Assembly: GCA_947044365.1 (NCBI GenBank)
Contig: OX345638.1
Coordinates: 10,238,201-10,302,200, forward strand
Direction: 5' to 3'
From: Petrosia ficiformis
Lineage: Eukaryota > Porifera > Demospongiae > Haplosclerida > Petrosiidae
Length of the DNA: 64,000 nucleotides
Made by a program: the position numbers and the translations under genes. Below the pieces are notes generated by a model that was not told where the DNA came from, did no database searches, and worked only from the letters and a program-made list of their open reading frames with translations. This document shows, piece by piece, positions 11,912-23,804 of the stretch (its first letter is position 1; each line of letters starts with the position of its first letter).

Positions 11912-12213
11912 ATTTTGTTACTAAGGTACCATCCCAATCCTGTTCCTGCATGTGCTTTTTGGAATTCATTTTTTAAATGTTTTTTACAACTATTCATTAG
12001 ATTATGTAGTTAAGGAAGTTATATCAATCATAATAATCAGTCAAGTAATGACATGATATGCGAAAGAATGAACAGTTGAGCTACAGTACACTCTACAGGC
12101 AAGCAGGAAGAAAACAATTTGTAGAAACTTCATCTGAGGTAAAATGGCTGTGTATATTAATGATATGCTATAAATTCAAGAACACTATAAAACAATAAGA
12201 TTTTTCATCTTAC

Positions 12214-12760
12214 CTTTTTCATGAAACCAAGATAAGTGACGAATCTCAACAGCATTCAACAGACACCAGTTTCATAAGAGGTAAGCTTAACAAGCTCTGG
12301 ATAGAGATGACGAAAGAGGAATTGTTACATCTCTCAATCTTGCACTGGAACATTTCTTGTACCGACGCTAGAGTTATATTTCAACCTAGCTTGTCAGATA
12401 TTGATGCCATACCTTCTCTAATGATCTGACATCATAAAACAGTTGTGTTTCGGACCATTATAATGTATTCCTGAAGATTTTACCTGATCAACTAAATGCA
12501 TAATACCTTCAAGAGATTTAGCACAATCTTATTACGATAATTACCATAGCCTAACCGAAAATGAATCTGAGACTCAAGAGCTAAGTGTAAGACTACAAGT
12601 GATATAAACAGACCATTAGGAATGAGATCATTTATCCAGATAAAAAGAGGCTCAATATCATTTTTTGAAAGATGATTCTTAATTATGGCAGCATCAAAGC
12701 GAACATCTCCATTATGAAACTGTGATTAATTCTGACAACGTATCAAAAAGGAATTGAGTG
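12214..12760 (-). pseudogene. gene C COR-region relic
   Basis: Minus-strand translation in several frames matches the C-terminal half of the gene A/B GTPase exon: NDIEPLFIWINDLIPNGLF, ISLVVLHLALESQIHF, YGNYRNKIVLNL and a final LSWFHEK before a GTAAGAT donor at 12213. Gene A reads DDELIPNGLFTSLVVYLMGH and YRNKVVLRC there. Multiple shifts and stops show long decay. No P-loop counterpart was found upstream. Confidence 0.7.
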
Positions 12761-12779
12761 TCTATCTACTGAAGCCATT

Positions 12780-13424
12780 TGAGCACAGTTTGGTGCTTGC
12801 AATAAACTCATAGTTTAAGCTTTCAATACACATTTCTACAAAGGAATGATACCATGATATATTTGCATTTTATTTTACAATTATCATACAAGTGGTTAAT
12901 GATGCTATCATCCCATGACATGACATGGTTAAGTAAGTTAATGACCACTCACTAGTGCTGCATGCCAAATATTGTGCTGTGATGTCACAAGCGCTTCGAG
13001 GACTGCAAGACCGAGAACACTGGTAATGTCACAGCACAATATTTGGCCTAAAGCACTCGTGAGTGGTCAATAACATGTTTGTGGCATGACAACTGTTGCT
13101 AATCTAAATAAACCACTAATAATGTTGCTGTGACAAAATATTATCATGTCTAAACTACTGGGTGGTCCCTTTGAAGGTCTATGAAATCATGTCACAAGTT
13201 CATATATCAAAATATCAGTTACATTTTCCAGAAATAACCGATACCAGTTTTGGAAACAATGGCTGATAATGACCGATACTGATTATGGATCTCATTATCA
13301 GTGCATCACTGACGGCATTCCGCTTATATAGTATTTGAGCACAGTTTGGTGCTTGCAATAAGCTCATAGTTTAAGCTTTCAATACACATTTCTACAATGG
13401 AATGACACCATGATATGTTTGTTG
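12780..13424. repeat. 88-bp direct repeats flanking a composite insertion
   Basis: TTGAGCACAGTTTGGTGCTTG begins closely matching blocks at 12780-12863 and 13337-13424. Between them lie an inverted repeat (12943-13060) and a hAT-like end (about 13235-13313). Confidence 0.7.
12943..13060. mobile_element. inverted-repeat element
   Basis: Arms GCCAAATATTGTGCTGTGAT and ATGTCACAGCACAATATTTGGC, with CACTCACTAGTGC / GCACTCGTGAGTGG further out, pair across a loop of about 40 bp. Noncoding foldback element. Confidence 0.65.
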
Positions 13425-13519
13425 TTGCAAATAAGGTCAGAGGCAAAAGCCAAAGCCAAGTTAAATTCAAATTGTAGTTCATTCAATCAACTGTTGTTAA
13501 AATAACAACTATTTTTCAC

Positions 13520-13571
13520 CTGGTTTATCAGATATAGATGGCTTGTATTTCACAGGATCTTCTTGGTTCAC
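13520..13571 (-). CDS. gene C small linker exon
   Basis: A 52-bp block between acceptor TATACAG and donor GTGAAA encodes VNQEDPVKYKPSISDKP. It lies downstream of the 14302-14874 exon on the minus strand. Inclusion in a transcript is inferred from splice sites only. Confidence 0.45.
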
Positions 13572-14301
13572 CTGTATAACAAGGGAAGTTAGAACATGTA
13601 ATTATTATTATTTTGAAATGTTACTTAAAGTTAACAGAGATGTATAATTATATAACTTCATTATAATTTTTACTGTAAATCTTTAAAGTGTACTTATGAT
13701 TCATGATTAAGAATATCTAGTGATGAATGGATTATTATTCTCATATATGATGTATGGAGTGCTCTTAAGTGTCTCTTTTAGCTGAAGTCTCATTTACACA
13801 ACTTGAACATGGAATGAGACACACTTCCAATATATTAATGTCACTATGTTCCTTATCTAATTAATAATGTGTATGTATACAACATGTTTTAGGCTATTTA
13901 AAATGTGAAGTAAAAGTGATCACAGCATTCTGTTGAACAGAAACACACTTACGTAATACACATCTTTAACTCAGTGTAAAAACAAAATAAATATACAGTT
14001 CAGTTTAAGCTAACATCCGCCATATTAATACTAAACTACAAAAAGTCTTACTGTGGTTCCAAGATAGTCAGACAGAACAGATAGTAATGTATGACTGAAT
14101 TTGGAAGTGCATATGAATGTACTGTTAAGGGAAATTGTTAATATTTAAAACTGTAGTTTTCCATGAACAACATTTGTGAGACTATCAAAACAGAGACGAT
14201 TGTTTCTTCAATGCTCAATTAATCAACAAAATATCTACAGTAACATGATAGTCTACAATTTTTATATAATTAATTATACATCAATTGAGCACTTAACATC
14301 T

Positions 14302-14874
14302 AACCATTTCTCTCTCAAGGATTTCAAATCCTCCAATGGTAACAGAGAGTACTTTCGTTTTTCTCAAATCCCCTTCATTATCTGTCACTAGTCTTTTCAG
14401 CTCTTCATGAAGATGAGGTGGAGCATAGCAAAAAACAATAATGGAGTTGCCTTGGTACACTACCTTCACCATCACATGTCTGGCCTTGTCGTGAAAAGCT
14501 TTTGCAAGCAAGGATTGTATATCATTCAGTGTCGTCTGATCACCTTCCCATTCTAAAACAAACTTTACTTCCTCTGATTCCTGGAGATTTTTATTTGCCA
14601 TAAAATCTTGACCATATATATGTTCTGTTTGGATCGTGCTGCAAAACTCATCAATCGAATCATTGAATTCCTTAATGAGACCAAATGCATCTTGGAGGTT
14701 AAACTGTTCAGCGACAGTTTCAAGATATGATGTATTGATCAAAGATGTGTGGTCGCAAACAACTGTCAATGCAGCCTCAATTGATTCTGCAGTTTTAACT
14801 TCTTCTCTCATTTCTGGGTAAAGGCTCAAAAAGACTTTCATGTCCTCCAAAGACACATTCTTTTTTTTGAGCTC
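14302..14874 (-). CDS. gene C effector-like module exon
   Basis: An open exon of about 190 residues after acceptor TTGCAG: ELKKKNVSLEDMKVFLSLYP to GFEILEREM. The donor near 14301 (GTTAGA) is weak. The segment QGNSIIVFCYAPPHLHEEL aligns in character with GSLLLVFCYCAEDYL in genes A and B, and with a relic at 45754. I remember this module as recurrent in sponge and cnidarian Death-domain and NLR-like proteins, but know no function for it. Upstream exons carry a Death domain, suggesting an adaptor or receptor in innate-immune signalling (inference). Confidence 0.6.
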
Positions 14875-15756
14875 CTGCAATATAGTAATGGTAAGTATAC
14901 GAAGCTTTCCCCGCTTTCTGTTAAACTCCGGGTGATATTTCTCAGATATCTTGTACCGAACTGCAGGCTATGCATGTGGTAGATAGTAAATACATAATGA
15001 TTTGTAAAATATCATTTGTTACCACAACTAGTACTATATCACATTGCTTAAACCTGTATATACACAGTTGGATTTTTATATAAAATTATGAGATGCTAGT
15101 CATATACCAGGTAGTGCATGAAGTATATGGTAGGCTTCTACATAATTATGATCTTTGTGACAATTAGCAGAAGCTTAATTATGCAAATAATAATAACATT
15201 AATATTTATAATCACCTAAGTCAGTCAAAGTTGGAAAAGGTGAGGCTAATTAATTATTTTGTTTCACACCCACTTTAAATAATTAGCTAGCTTTCCTAAA
15301 TTACCAGCCATTAAATGCTTTACATTTCTGTAGTCTTAAAATGAAGTATATCCAGCAATTATAAAAAGTTTCGTGAAAACAAAACAATACAAATTGAGGT
15401 TTGGCACAAACTTCATTCTTGGATAGTTTTCCTGCTTAAATAGCCTCAAAGTAGTGTCTAAAAACTCCTGAAAATACCTTTTAACAAAGGAAAACAGCTG
15501 CAATAAGCAGCATTCAAAATCATACAATATTATGGTTTATTTGTACATGTTAGTCAATAAATTACTGCTTTGGTTGGAATTGAAGTGGGGAGACAAATAT
15601 TTAAAAGGATAGTCCCACCAGGTTTAAGCATAGAGAGAACACTGGTTTGTGCTTTGCCTCCAATTACTATTAATTTTGAAGTCAACTACAAATTTTCCAG
15701 TGACTTTATGATTTTTTCTTGTTAGATATTATTATTTTATAGTTACAAAACATTAC

Positions 15757-15806
15757 CGATTTGGTTTCTCCTGTAGACTGAAAAGAAGCTTGTGGAGGTG
15801 AAATTT
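15757..15806 (-). CDS. gene C small exon after the Death domain
   Basis: A 50-bp block with acceptor TTCAG and donor GTAATG encodes EISPPQASFQSTGETKS. Its start phase fits the Death-domain exon end (GAG GAA G) and its end is phase 0, matching the next exon. Probably a flexible linker. Confidence 0.55.
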
Positions 15807-16268
15807 CTGAATGAAATAAAATGTTTATCATTGCTATTATAGTATATTTGTATTCAACCTTCTTCAATACCACAGGCTCTTTATATTTAAGCTAGTCTAA
15901 AGTTTAACCTAGCAATCATGGCTAAAAACTTATGGGGGTGTCCTTATGAGAAATGTAATTATAAGCTTGAGAATTACCTTACTTAAAACTACAAGTATAA
16001 TTATAATGGTTTTTCATAGCCAGATTCAACCTACTACAAAGGAAGTGTCTGGTCAACTGACTGTACTAGCACTCATCAAAAGCATGAAAAACAAGTAAAT
16101 GAATTCATAACTGTGGCAATCATAGTCATACAACTGCCTTACTGGGAAATTATAATATACTTATTTTGGTTAGAATGTCATTAGTATTTAAATAAATAAC
16201 TGATGAATGCTAGTACACTGGGATGACCAGACCCTTCCTTCGTAGTAGATTGGGCCTGGCTATGTGAG

Positions 16269-16328
<60 letters not shown>

Positions 16329-16341
16329 TATATATGTAATA

Positions 16342-16501
16342 TATATAGTACACTTACAGGTCTTATATACAAAAATATAGACCCGAGGTTTAGTGTCCAA
16401 GGATGTGATATAGCCCGAGCCTGCGAGGGCTATATCACATCCGAGGACACTAAACCAAGGTTTTATATTGTTTTATATAAGAACTGTAAGTGTACTATAT
16501 A
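16342..16501. repeat. long hairpin 1
   Basis: A 160-bp near-perfect palindrome with centre GAGCCTGCGA and inner arms GATGTGATATAGCCC / GGGCTATATCACATC. Outer arms are AGTACACTTACAG / CTGTAAGTGTACT. Flanked by TA microsatellite. Shares its core with hairpin 2 at 16638-16795. Confidence 0.85.
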
Positions 16502-16593
16502 CAATATATTGTATGCTGATAGATTAAAGATTCACAGGTCTATATACAAAAATATAAGACCTAACCACATCAAACGGTTGCCATGGTAGCATG

Positions 16594-16637
<44 letters not shown>

Positions 16638-16795
16638 TATATAGTATGCTAATAGGTCCTATATACAAAATATAGGACCTCAGTTTTGTGTCCAAGGATG
16701 TGATATAGCCCGAGCCTGCGAGGGCTATATCACATCCGAGGACACAAAACAAGGGTCCTATATTCAGTATATAGGACCTATTAGCATACTATATA
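16638..16795. repeat. long hairpin 2
   Basis: The same centre and inner arms as hairpin 1, but outer arms AGTATGCTAATAGGTCC / GGACCTATTAGCATACT. Differences from hairpin 1 are matched on both arms, so pairing is kept in each copy. Flanked by TA repeats. Confidence 0.85.
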
Positions 16796-17143
16796 CAATA
16801 TATTGTATGATGGTGACATCTCCTGCACACAATATATAGGACTCACCACATCAATGAACTATATGATTAGTACTATCTGACTGCATGATGATCTTTTCCC
16901 AAATTATATATTGATCACTTATTCTCATGATTTCACAACAGTTTTGGCAATAAAATACTATTATACTTGGCAATAAAGTATTGCATGTTGTTAATGGGTT
17001 AATTTCTCCAAATATAGACTGTTGTGGGTCCTATATACCAAATATAGACCTCACCACATCAAAGGGATGATGTCATAATTGTACTATATATATAATTATA
17101 TATAATTATATATAATTATATATATATAATTTATATCTATATA

Positions 17144-18966
17144 CCGTAATGCAAGAAATTTGTGCGTGGATCTTAATAGTGCGAATTGTGCGAGTGTACA
17201 TGCAAGCGCACTTATTTACCGCGTACTACTAAAGTTTTGCGCATGCGCAAACACATGTCCCAAATGCCAATTGAGAATTGAGGGTCTTTCTGATTCACTG
17301 ATTTGAGATGACGCTTCATCGCTACTTTAAACGGACATTACCAACTGCGGAACAGACAGGACTAACTGAACAAGCCACAAGAGAGGCCAACCAGGCAGTA
17401 GCTGCTGCTCTACAAGAGTGTAGTACCACCTCACGAAAACGGAGCTACTTGGTTTTTAGCGAGGAACAGAGAGCCACTATTGGACGTTATGCAGCAACTC
17501 ATGGGAACGCTGCTGTTGTCAAAAAGTTCAGAAAGGAGTTCGACGATAGGTTGGGCGAGAGTACAGTTAGAAAATTTAAAAAAAGCTACTATGAAGAGCT
17601 AAAACTAGTTCAATCAAGTACTCCAGAAGGGTGTGACCCGGAGGTAAGGCAAATGTTTACTTTTGTAGGTGACTTCATTATTATGCATATATCTCTGTAA
17701 CCGCTACAATAGGTTAAGATTATTCCTTGCAAGAAACAAGGACGTCCATTGGCTCTAGGGGATCTAGACAAAGATGTACAAGCCTACTTGAAAGCACTGA
17801 AAAGAGCTGGCACCCCTGTTAGTGTCCCACTAGTGCTAGCTGCAGCTACAGGACTAGTGGTTGCTAAGGACCGAACAATACTAAAGCAACATGGGGGCAT
17901 CTGGAATTAAATCGATCTTGGGGAATCTCACTAATGAAGCGTATGGGATATGTGCAATGAAGGGGATCTACACAAAGCAAGCGAAAGCTTACAGATGAGG
18001 AGTTTCTTCAGGTGAAGCAATCATTCATTGCTCAGATACAGGGGATGGTTAAGGCACAACAAATTCCTGACAAATTAGTTATGAATTGGGACCAGTCTGA
18101 TATCCAGCTAATGCCCTCATCTAACTGGACAATGGAGGAGCAGGGGTCGAGAAGAGTGGCAATTGAAGGTCTCAATGACAAGAGGCAAATAACAGCTACA
18201 CTCACTGTAACCCTTTCAGGTGAAATGCTACCCCTCCAATTATTATACACAGGAAAGACTGACAGATGTCACCCTTCTTACAATTTTCCTACTTCATTTG
18301 ACATTTTTCATACCCCTAATCATTGGGCTACAGAGGACACTACAATTTGTCTTGTGGAGAAGGTAATTCTGCCTTAAGTTACACAAGTACGAGAAAAGAA
18401 CAAAACTCCAGACCAGCATGCACTGGTTATTGTAGATGTATTTAAAGGGCACACAGGAGAGAGGCTTCATTCTCTCCTGGAAGAACACAAAATTGTGGCG
18501 GTGTTTGTACCTAGCAACTGCACCGACCTCTTGCAACCTATTGACCTTAGTGTCAATAAGCCTTTTAAGGATCACCTAAGGAGGTGCTTTGCTGAGTGGT
18601 ATTCACAGCAAGTGTCTATTCAACTTGAAGCTGGAACCCAAGTTGAGAATGTTAAAATCAACACTAGATTGTCAGTTTTAAAAGAAATTGGTGCCAAATG
18701 GCTAACTTCTGCCTTTGATTACATCAAATCTCACACTGACATTATTGTTAATGGTTTTGTAAAGGCAGGCATCACTGATCCTCTCCCTAGTCATATTTCT
18801 GTCATTGAAAGTGTTGACTCTTTTGCATCTGATATTGAAGATTAATATTTTGTTTTTTTTTGTCATGATGATGTACTGCACAATTAAAAATCGCACAAAA
18901 TATGCAAATGAGTTATTTAGAACAATTCGCACAATTTTTTCCTCGCACTATTTTCTTGCATTACGG
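17144..18966 (+). mobile_element. pogo-like DNA transposon
   Basis: Terminal inverted repeats begin CCGTAATGCAAGAAA on the left and CCGTAATGCAAGAAAA on the right (reverse strand), flanked by TA on both sides, the target duplicated by Tc1/mariner/pogo elements. Subterminal GTGCGAATTGTGCG motifs recur near both ends. At 1823 bp it is long enough to have been autonomous. It lies in AT-rich intronic DNA of gene C. Confidence 0.85.
17308..18845 (+). pseudogene. pogo-like transposase, inactivated
   Basis: Starts MTLHRYFKRTLPTAEQ. Segments in order: helix-turn-helix-like FSEEQRATIGRYAATHGN; a probable intron (donor GAG|GTAAGG at 17643, acceptor ATAG at 17713); ELNRSWGISLMKRMGY; then the DDE catalytic parts NWDQSD (about 18085), VIVDVFKGHTG (about 18430) and NCTDLLQPIDLSVNKPFK (about 18520). 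Lesions: a one-base shift near 17893, TGA near 17961 and TAA at 18376. All three acidic positions are still visible, so inactivation is fairly recent. Confidence 0.8.
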
Positions 18967-18979
18967 TATACATATATAT

Positions 18980-19031
<52 letters not shown>

Positions 19032-19480
19032 ATTGAATTTGTGAAAATGAGGCTTATGAGATAATCATTAATATTGAGATACGAGTGAAAATAGATAGTT
19101 ATGGCTTACTCAGGTGATCACTGTTTTACTACATGAAAAGCTTCATTAACATCTTACCTATTAACTCATATACTTTCAGAAACGTTTAGAGACATCTCTG
19201 TGCTTCGCTAACCACTCCTAAAAAAGTTTTTAGTCATTAGATTTAAGGATTAATTAATTGATTTAATTACGTTTTTCTCATAATGAAGGATTTGAAACTA
19301 CAACGGTTTAATCCCCCGTTGTAGCTTTCGCTATTGCATGAGTGGGATGTATCATATATCATTCTGGAGCTAATTGAATACTCTATTCAGATAATACAAA
19401 AAAATAAATTTTGAAATTTTAACACATAAGCCTGATTTTCGCAAATTTGGTCACATATATATATATATTATATATATAAT

Positions 19481-19512
<32 letters not shown>

Positions 19513-19596
19513 ATATATATATAAATTTCCAATAAAATGAAAGAAGGGATATCAAAACCCAAAAAGCATGCGAACAAGGTTAAATCAAACTCAAAA

Positions 19597-19703
19597 TTAA
19601 ACAAACCACTTCCATATAACCCTACATAAGTACAGCTCTTTGTATATTGCTTTATAAGTACTTATGTAGGGTTATATGGAAGTGTTTTGTTTAATTTTGA
19701 GTG
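19597..19703. repeat. hairpin MITE
   Basis: Arms CACTTCCATATAACCCTAC and GTAGGGTTATATGGAAGTG, extending outward through AAATTAAACAAA / TTTGTTTAATTTT, around a loop of about 24 bp. Confidence 0.75.
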
Positions 19704-19861
19704 TTGTAGTCATAAAACCCCTAGATATGAATAGATATATGTGTATTAAAACTTATCTCTATATTACCAGAGATCTCAGCTCATCACTTGCAATTGAAAT
19801 GTATAGGTGGCCACTTTTTTTTCCTTACCATCACTACATACTGTACTCGCTGATATATATA

Positions 19862-19892
<31 letters not shown>

Positions 19893-20910
19893 ATTATATA
19901 TACTAGTATGTGGTATAATTAGTATTACGGGATTGTGCAATTTAGAGGTTTGTGCTGCTTCCACCCCGCTTAAATCCACCTAATGTTTATGGTTGTTATT
20001 GATATATCCACAATTCTAATTCAATATTTGTGATAAGGATGTGTGCAATTTCATTGTATGTATACCATGCTATCATGGCAACTATCCAATGTGGTTAACG
20101 TATATACAGGAGTGCATGAACGTTGCTGAAGGCGGGAAAGGAGCTATATAAAACGCTGTGTCAACCTGAACTGCACAAAATATATGTCCATATATGGGCA
20201 AACACTAAGCAAACAAGGCGGAGGCGCTAAGTGGCTGACGACACAAAAATCTACCGACAAATCGTGCCCAATGCACGTGCAGTACTAGTATAATATAGTA
20301 TACACTAATGAGTTAGGAAAGAGAAAGGCAGCTGTAGTGAGCCTAAGTTCCATGAAGAGAACCATATCAACATCGCTTGCTTCACTACCTCAAGAGGCAA
20401 TGAAGAATATAAGAGTATATAAAATAAGTAGAAGAAAAGCTACAGGCCAAAACAACGACAGATAGACTTCACAAGAACTTCCGAGGAAGGTTAGTTGCTC
20501 ATGAAATGAACAGCGTCCACTTCTCTCACTCTACTTATACAATACTTCACCTCCTTCTTCAACAGCCGTCTAGTACATAGATGTTTAGCAGCTTTTGTCA
20601 CCATTTGTATCATGTGCAGGACACTGCACTAGGCGTGTATACTTACCAATAGAACTTGAAACACATTATGAATATCATCATCTCAAGTACTTTCATTCAA
20701 CAAGGGTTGACACAGATTTCATATAGCTGTTTTACGCTGATTGGGATTCTGCACTCCTGGTATATATTAAATTAAAATAGTAATATTATATATACTATGC
20801 TGTCATGGGAACCATCTGATGTGGTATCATGTATATACCGCCACTTCAGGCAAAAATCACAGTATATACAATAAGTATTTATAATCATGTTGGTGTTTAT
20901 ACCAGATATA

Positions 20911-20981
20911 ATACCACCTGCATATTCAGAGGTTTATCGGGTTATATCCACATAAACCTCCTCCACAGCAGGTGGTATACA
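20911..20981. repeat. nested hairpin
   Basis: ATACCACCTGC pairs with GCAGGTGGTAT, and inside it AGAGGTTTAT pairs with ATAAACCTC, giving a two-stem palindrome. Confidence 0.6.
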
Positions 20982-21658
20982 TGTATATGGCCTATACACC
21001 TCCTAACCATGGTGAATATATTGCATATTTTGAATAATGATGCTAATGTACAAGTAGTATAGTCAGCATATTCACACTAGTAAACAATATGGAGTGAGGC
21101 ATATAATTATGAGACCACAGGTATATATGGAACCACAAACTAATCTACAGGTGTATATCTCTTGAGTATTGTTATACTATTTTTATTAATACCTTTTAAA
21201 CTAACTGAAATAATAAACAGAAGATGTTATATTAATGATGATGACAAAAGAATAATAATACATCAATGATATCTAATACATACTTGCAATAGACAGTGAA
21301 GTATTATTAATCATGCAGACTTGACGATCACAGGAAAGTTTCTTCATTATGTAGTTCATGACCAGAGATCATAGATTCGATAATTGAGAAACAAGGCTTT
21401 GTGTTTTTAGAAGCTACATCGGCTCACCATGCTGCTTATTAAATGCTGTATGGTTTAGAGATCTATAGCTTGTCATAAACTACACGTCTTTGAAGTATGA
21501 GTAATTATGAAGTTAAATTGCATGGTATTTTCACAAAGGTGACCTGCCAGTAAGCACTAAACCTGAAATTGCTTCAAAGAAAGTTGACTGTGATCGTCCA
21601 GTCTGTATTACTGTACTCTATCATAATTATGAAATATTCAATAACACAATATTTGTAC

Positions 21659-22023
21659 CTTCCTCTTCACTGTAACAATACTTCTCTGCTATTTGATTGG
21701 CTGTGGAGTTGCCTACTTCAGCACGAAGAGATTGACATAAGCTTCTCCAGTTTGGCACACACTTTTCATTCTCTCTTTGTAACCATTTTGCAAGCATTTG
21801 ATACATACACTGCTCACAGCTGTTAGGATTGTCTCTGTTGATGATGGCAATAGTAGTTAAAGCTACTCCAAGATTTAATCCTATCATATCCCATTTGGCA
21901 CTGAACTGCTTACATTCTTGAAAAACATCATTGAGGTCACCTATACCTATAAAATACATACGAAGTGAGTTTACAGTACAGTGTTATAGACTATTCCTTA
22001 CCCAGAAGCCTTGGAGTGGCCAT
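21659..22023 (-). CDS. gene C Death-domain exons (start of gene)
   Basis: Exon 1 is 22002-22023 (MATPRLLG, donor GTAAGG) and exon 2 is 21659-21946, after TTTTATAG. The protein continues GDLNDVFQECKQFSAKWDMI then GLNLGVALTTIAIINRDNP, and WLQRENEKCVPNWRSLCQSL then RAEVGNSTANQIAEKY. That is a six-helix Death-domain pattern with the conserved W and a late NW-x-L-x-x-AL-like segment. Death domains assemble signalling complexes through homotypic contacts in the cytosol. An alternative acceptor 6 bp downstream (GTATAG) would drop two residues. Joined in phase to 15757-15806. Confidence 0.7.
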
Positions 22024-22029
22024 AATGAA

Positions 22030-22830
22030 AACAAGGGTGGGGCTGAATAAAGGTGTGGCTGAAATCATGTAGCTCGTCCCCATGCTGCCACACCCTCAGA
22101 GACTGGGCGCACCCAACGTATTCTCCTCTATTGGCGGTGTTGAAATTTGAATGCTCTTGGATAGTTATAAATAAATATTATGGTGAGTTTTTTTAATAGC
22201 GTTCTGTATATTGTTAATTATTTTCACATAATAGTAGATTTCTTTTCTACAGTTTAATTATAGTACTAAAGTGGTGATGATGGATGCTCTTGGATTGATC
22301 ATATGATGTGTTTATTGATAGTGTTCAGACTGCTCTCTGATATTGTCACAATACTAAATGTATTCCACAATTAGTATAATTATGTGTATTGATTTGGGAG
22401 TAATGATTTTGGTTCAGGCAGAACTAAACTGAAATACACACTAAAGGTATCTGATTGTGTTGTATATATGTATAATATGTATAGGATAGTATCGTTTCAT
22501 GTAGTCATGTTTATAATGAGTATAGTGGAACCCCTCTTATTGGGTAGTGTAGGTGCCTGTATGTTTGAAACTGCATGTAACTTCAAAAGCAGCCAAGCGT
22601 ATTCTATTAACATTATTACATTCTATTAATAGTAATTCTTATTAATAGCAACAGTATTGTATTCTATTAATAGTAACAGTATTGTATTCTATTAATAGCA
22701 ACAGTATTGTATTCTATTAATAGTAACAGTATTGTGTTCTATAAATAGTTACAGTGTTCTATTCTACTATTAGTGCTACTCACTCACAATAAGATATGTC
22801 AGTGGGTTTTTAGATTAGTGTGGTTTCTGG
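22030..22830. other. intergenic with minisatellite
   Basis: Mostly AT-rich. About 22605-22770 is an array of TATTAATAGTAACAGTATTGT units (about 30 bp), related to the array at 29860-30400. Confidence 0.6.
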
Positions 22831-22835
22831 ACATT

Positions 22836-23098
22836 TCAACTACTACTGCTTCTGGAGTAGGAGAGTTTAGGCACTGACCACTTGTGAACGTTAAGATTTC
22901 CTAAACACAAGTATTTAATATTCAAATATTCATCTAATCCATATTTAGATCCTTCTCTTCCTAGTCCACTCTGTTTAATACCTCCAAATGGAGCTACTTC
23001 AGTAGACAGTATACTCTCATTTGATCCAATCATACCACACTCTAGAGACTCTGTAACACGACATATTTGACTAACATCTTGAGAATAGAAATAACCTA
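22836..23098 (-). pseudogene. succinate-semialdehyde dehydrogenase (ALDH5A1-like) last-exon fragment
   Basis: From acceptor CTCTAATAG the frame reads [19 protein letters not shown], then [20 protein letters not shown] and LNIKYLCLG, ending at 22836. This is the conserved C-terminus of NAD-dependent succinate-semialdehyde dehydrogenase ([20 protein letters not shown] in the human enzyme, from memory). The Cys/Glu catalytic residues lie in earlier exons, which I could not find to the right before the LINE. The tail beyond LCLG is longer than usual. Most likely a stranded fragment; a very distant first part cannot be excluded. Confidence 0.7.
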
Positions 23099-23179
23099 TT
23101 AGAGGAGAAGAATGAAGACATGAGGAACTAATGTATGATACATTTAGGTATAGGTATATTTTACATGGCTTCTTCAAAC

Positions 23180-23560
23180 TATAGTAGTAATATTAGGTTT
23201 ATTAAAAGGGTTTTAACTTTAGTTAATAATTATTATATATATATATATAACTATAAAGTGACCATTATATTATATATATGTAATTATATTTCTACAGGCA
23301 TTTGGTAAGTCTTCTAGTATTAGATGCTACTCATCTTCCAACTGGTCTATTCTTAGGGCTCGGAGTAGTTTCAGGAATTGCAATTTTGAATAAAGAATGT
23401 ACATTCATAATTCATTTATTTATTAATTAAGTGTTGTTGCTATGAAGATTGAAGTATTCATAATTATTTATGATTCTGTAGAATGCTTGTTTCTCAGTAT
23501 CTGCGGAATATCTCACTGCCAGAATTAGATCAGTCTCACTGCCAGAATCAGGTCAGTAGA
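23180..23560. other. short intergenic segment
   Basis: No recognisable gene. A plus-strand frame at about 23298 (HLVSLLVLDATHLPTGLFLG) is hydrophobic but unrecognised. Confidence 0.35.
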
Positions 23561-23564
23561 CGTG

Positions 23565-23804
23565 TGTGTGTGTGAATCTCTGTGTATGTATACATGTATG
23601 TGTATGTATACATGTATATATGTGTATGTAATACATACATGTATATGTACACATACATACATGTATACATACTATGTATACATGTATGTATGTGTACATA
23701 TACATGTATGTATGTGTACATATACATGTATGTATGTGTATGTATGCATGTACATGTATGTATGTGTATGTATACATGTATGTGTATGTATACATGTATG
23801 TATG
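23565..23804. repeat. ATGT/GTAC microsatellite
   Basis: Run of TGTATGTATACATGTATG-type repeats adjoining the left junction of the LINE. Translations on both strands are repeat noise. Confidence 0.95.

Larger units (their letters stand above)
19030..21600. other. long intron of gene C, no exon recognised
   Basis: Contains TA microsatellites (19455-19525, 19850-19895) and hairpins at 19597-19703 and 20911-20981. A TATATAAA motif lies at 20143, but no coding frame supports calling a promoter there. Confidence 0.45.

Noticed and set aside
20143..20150. TATATAAA as a core promoter
   Set aside because: AT-rich sequence gives such motifs by chance, and no coding exon or start fits downstream.
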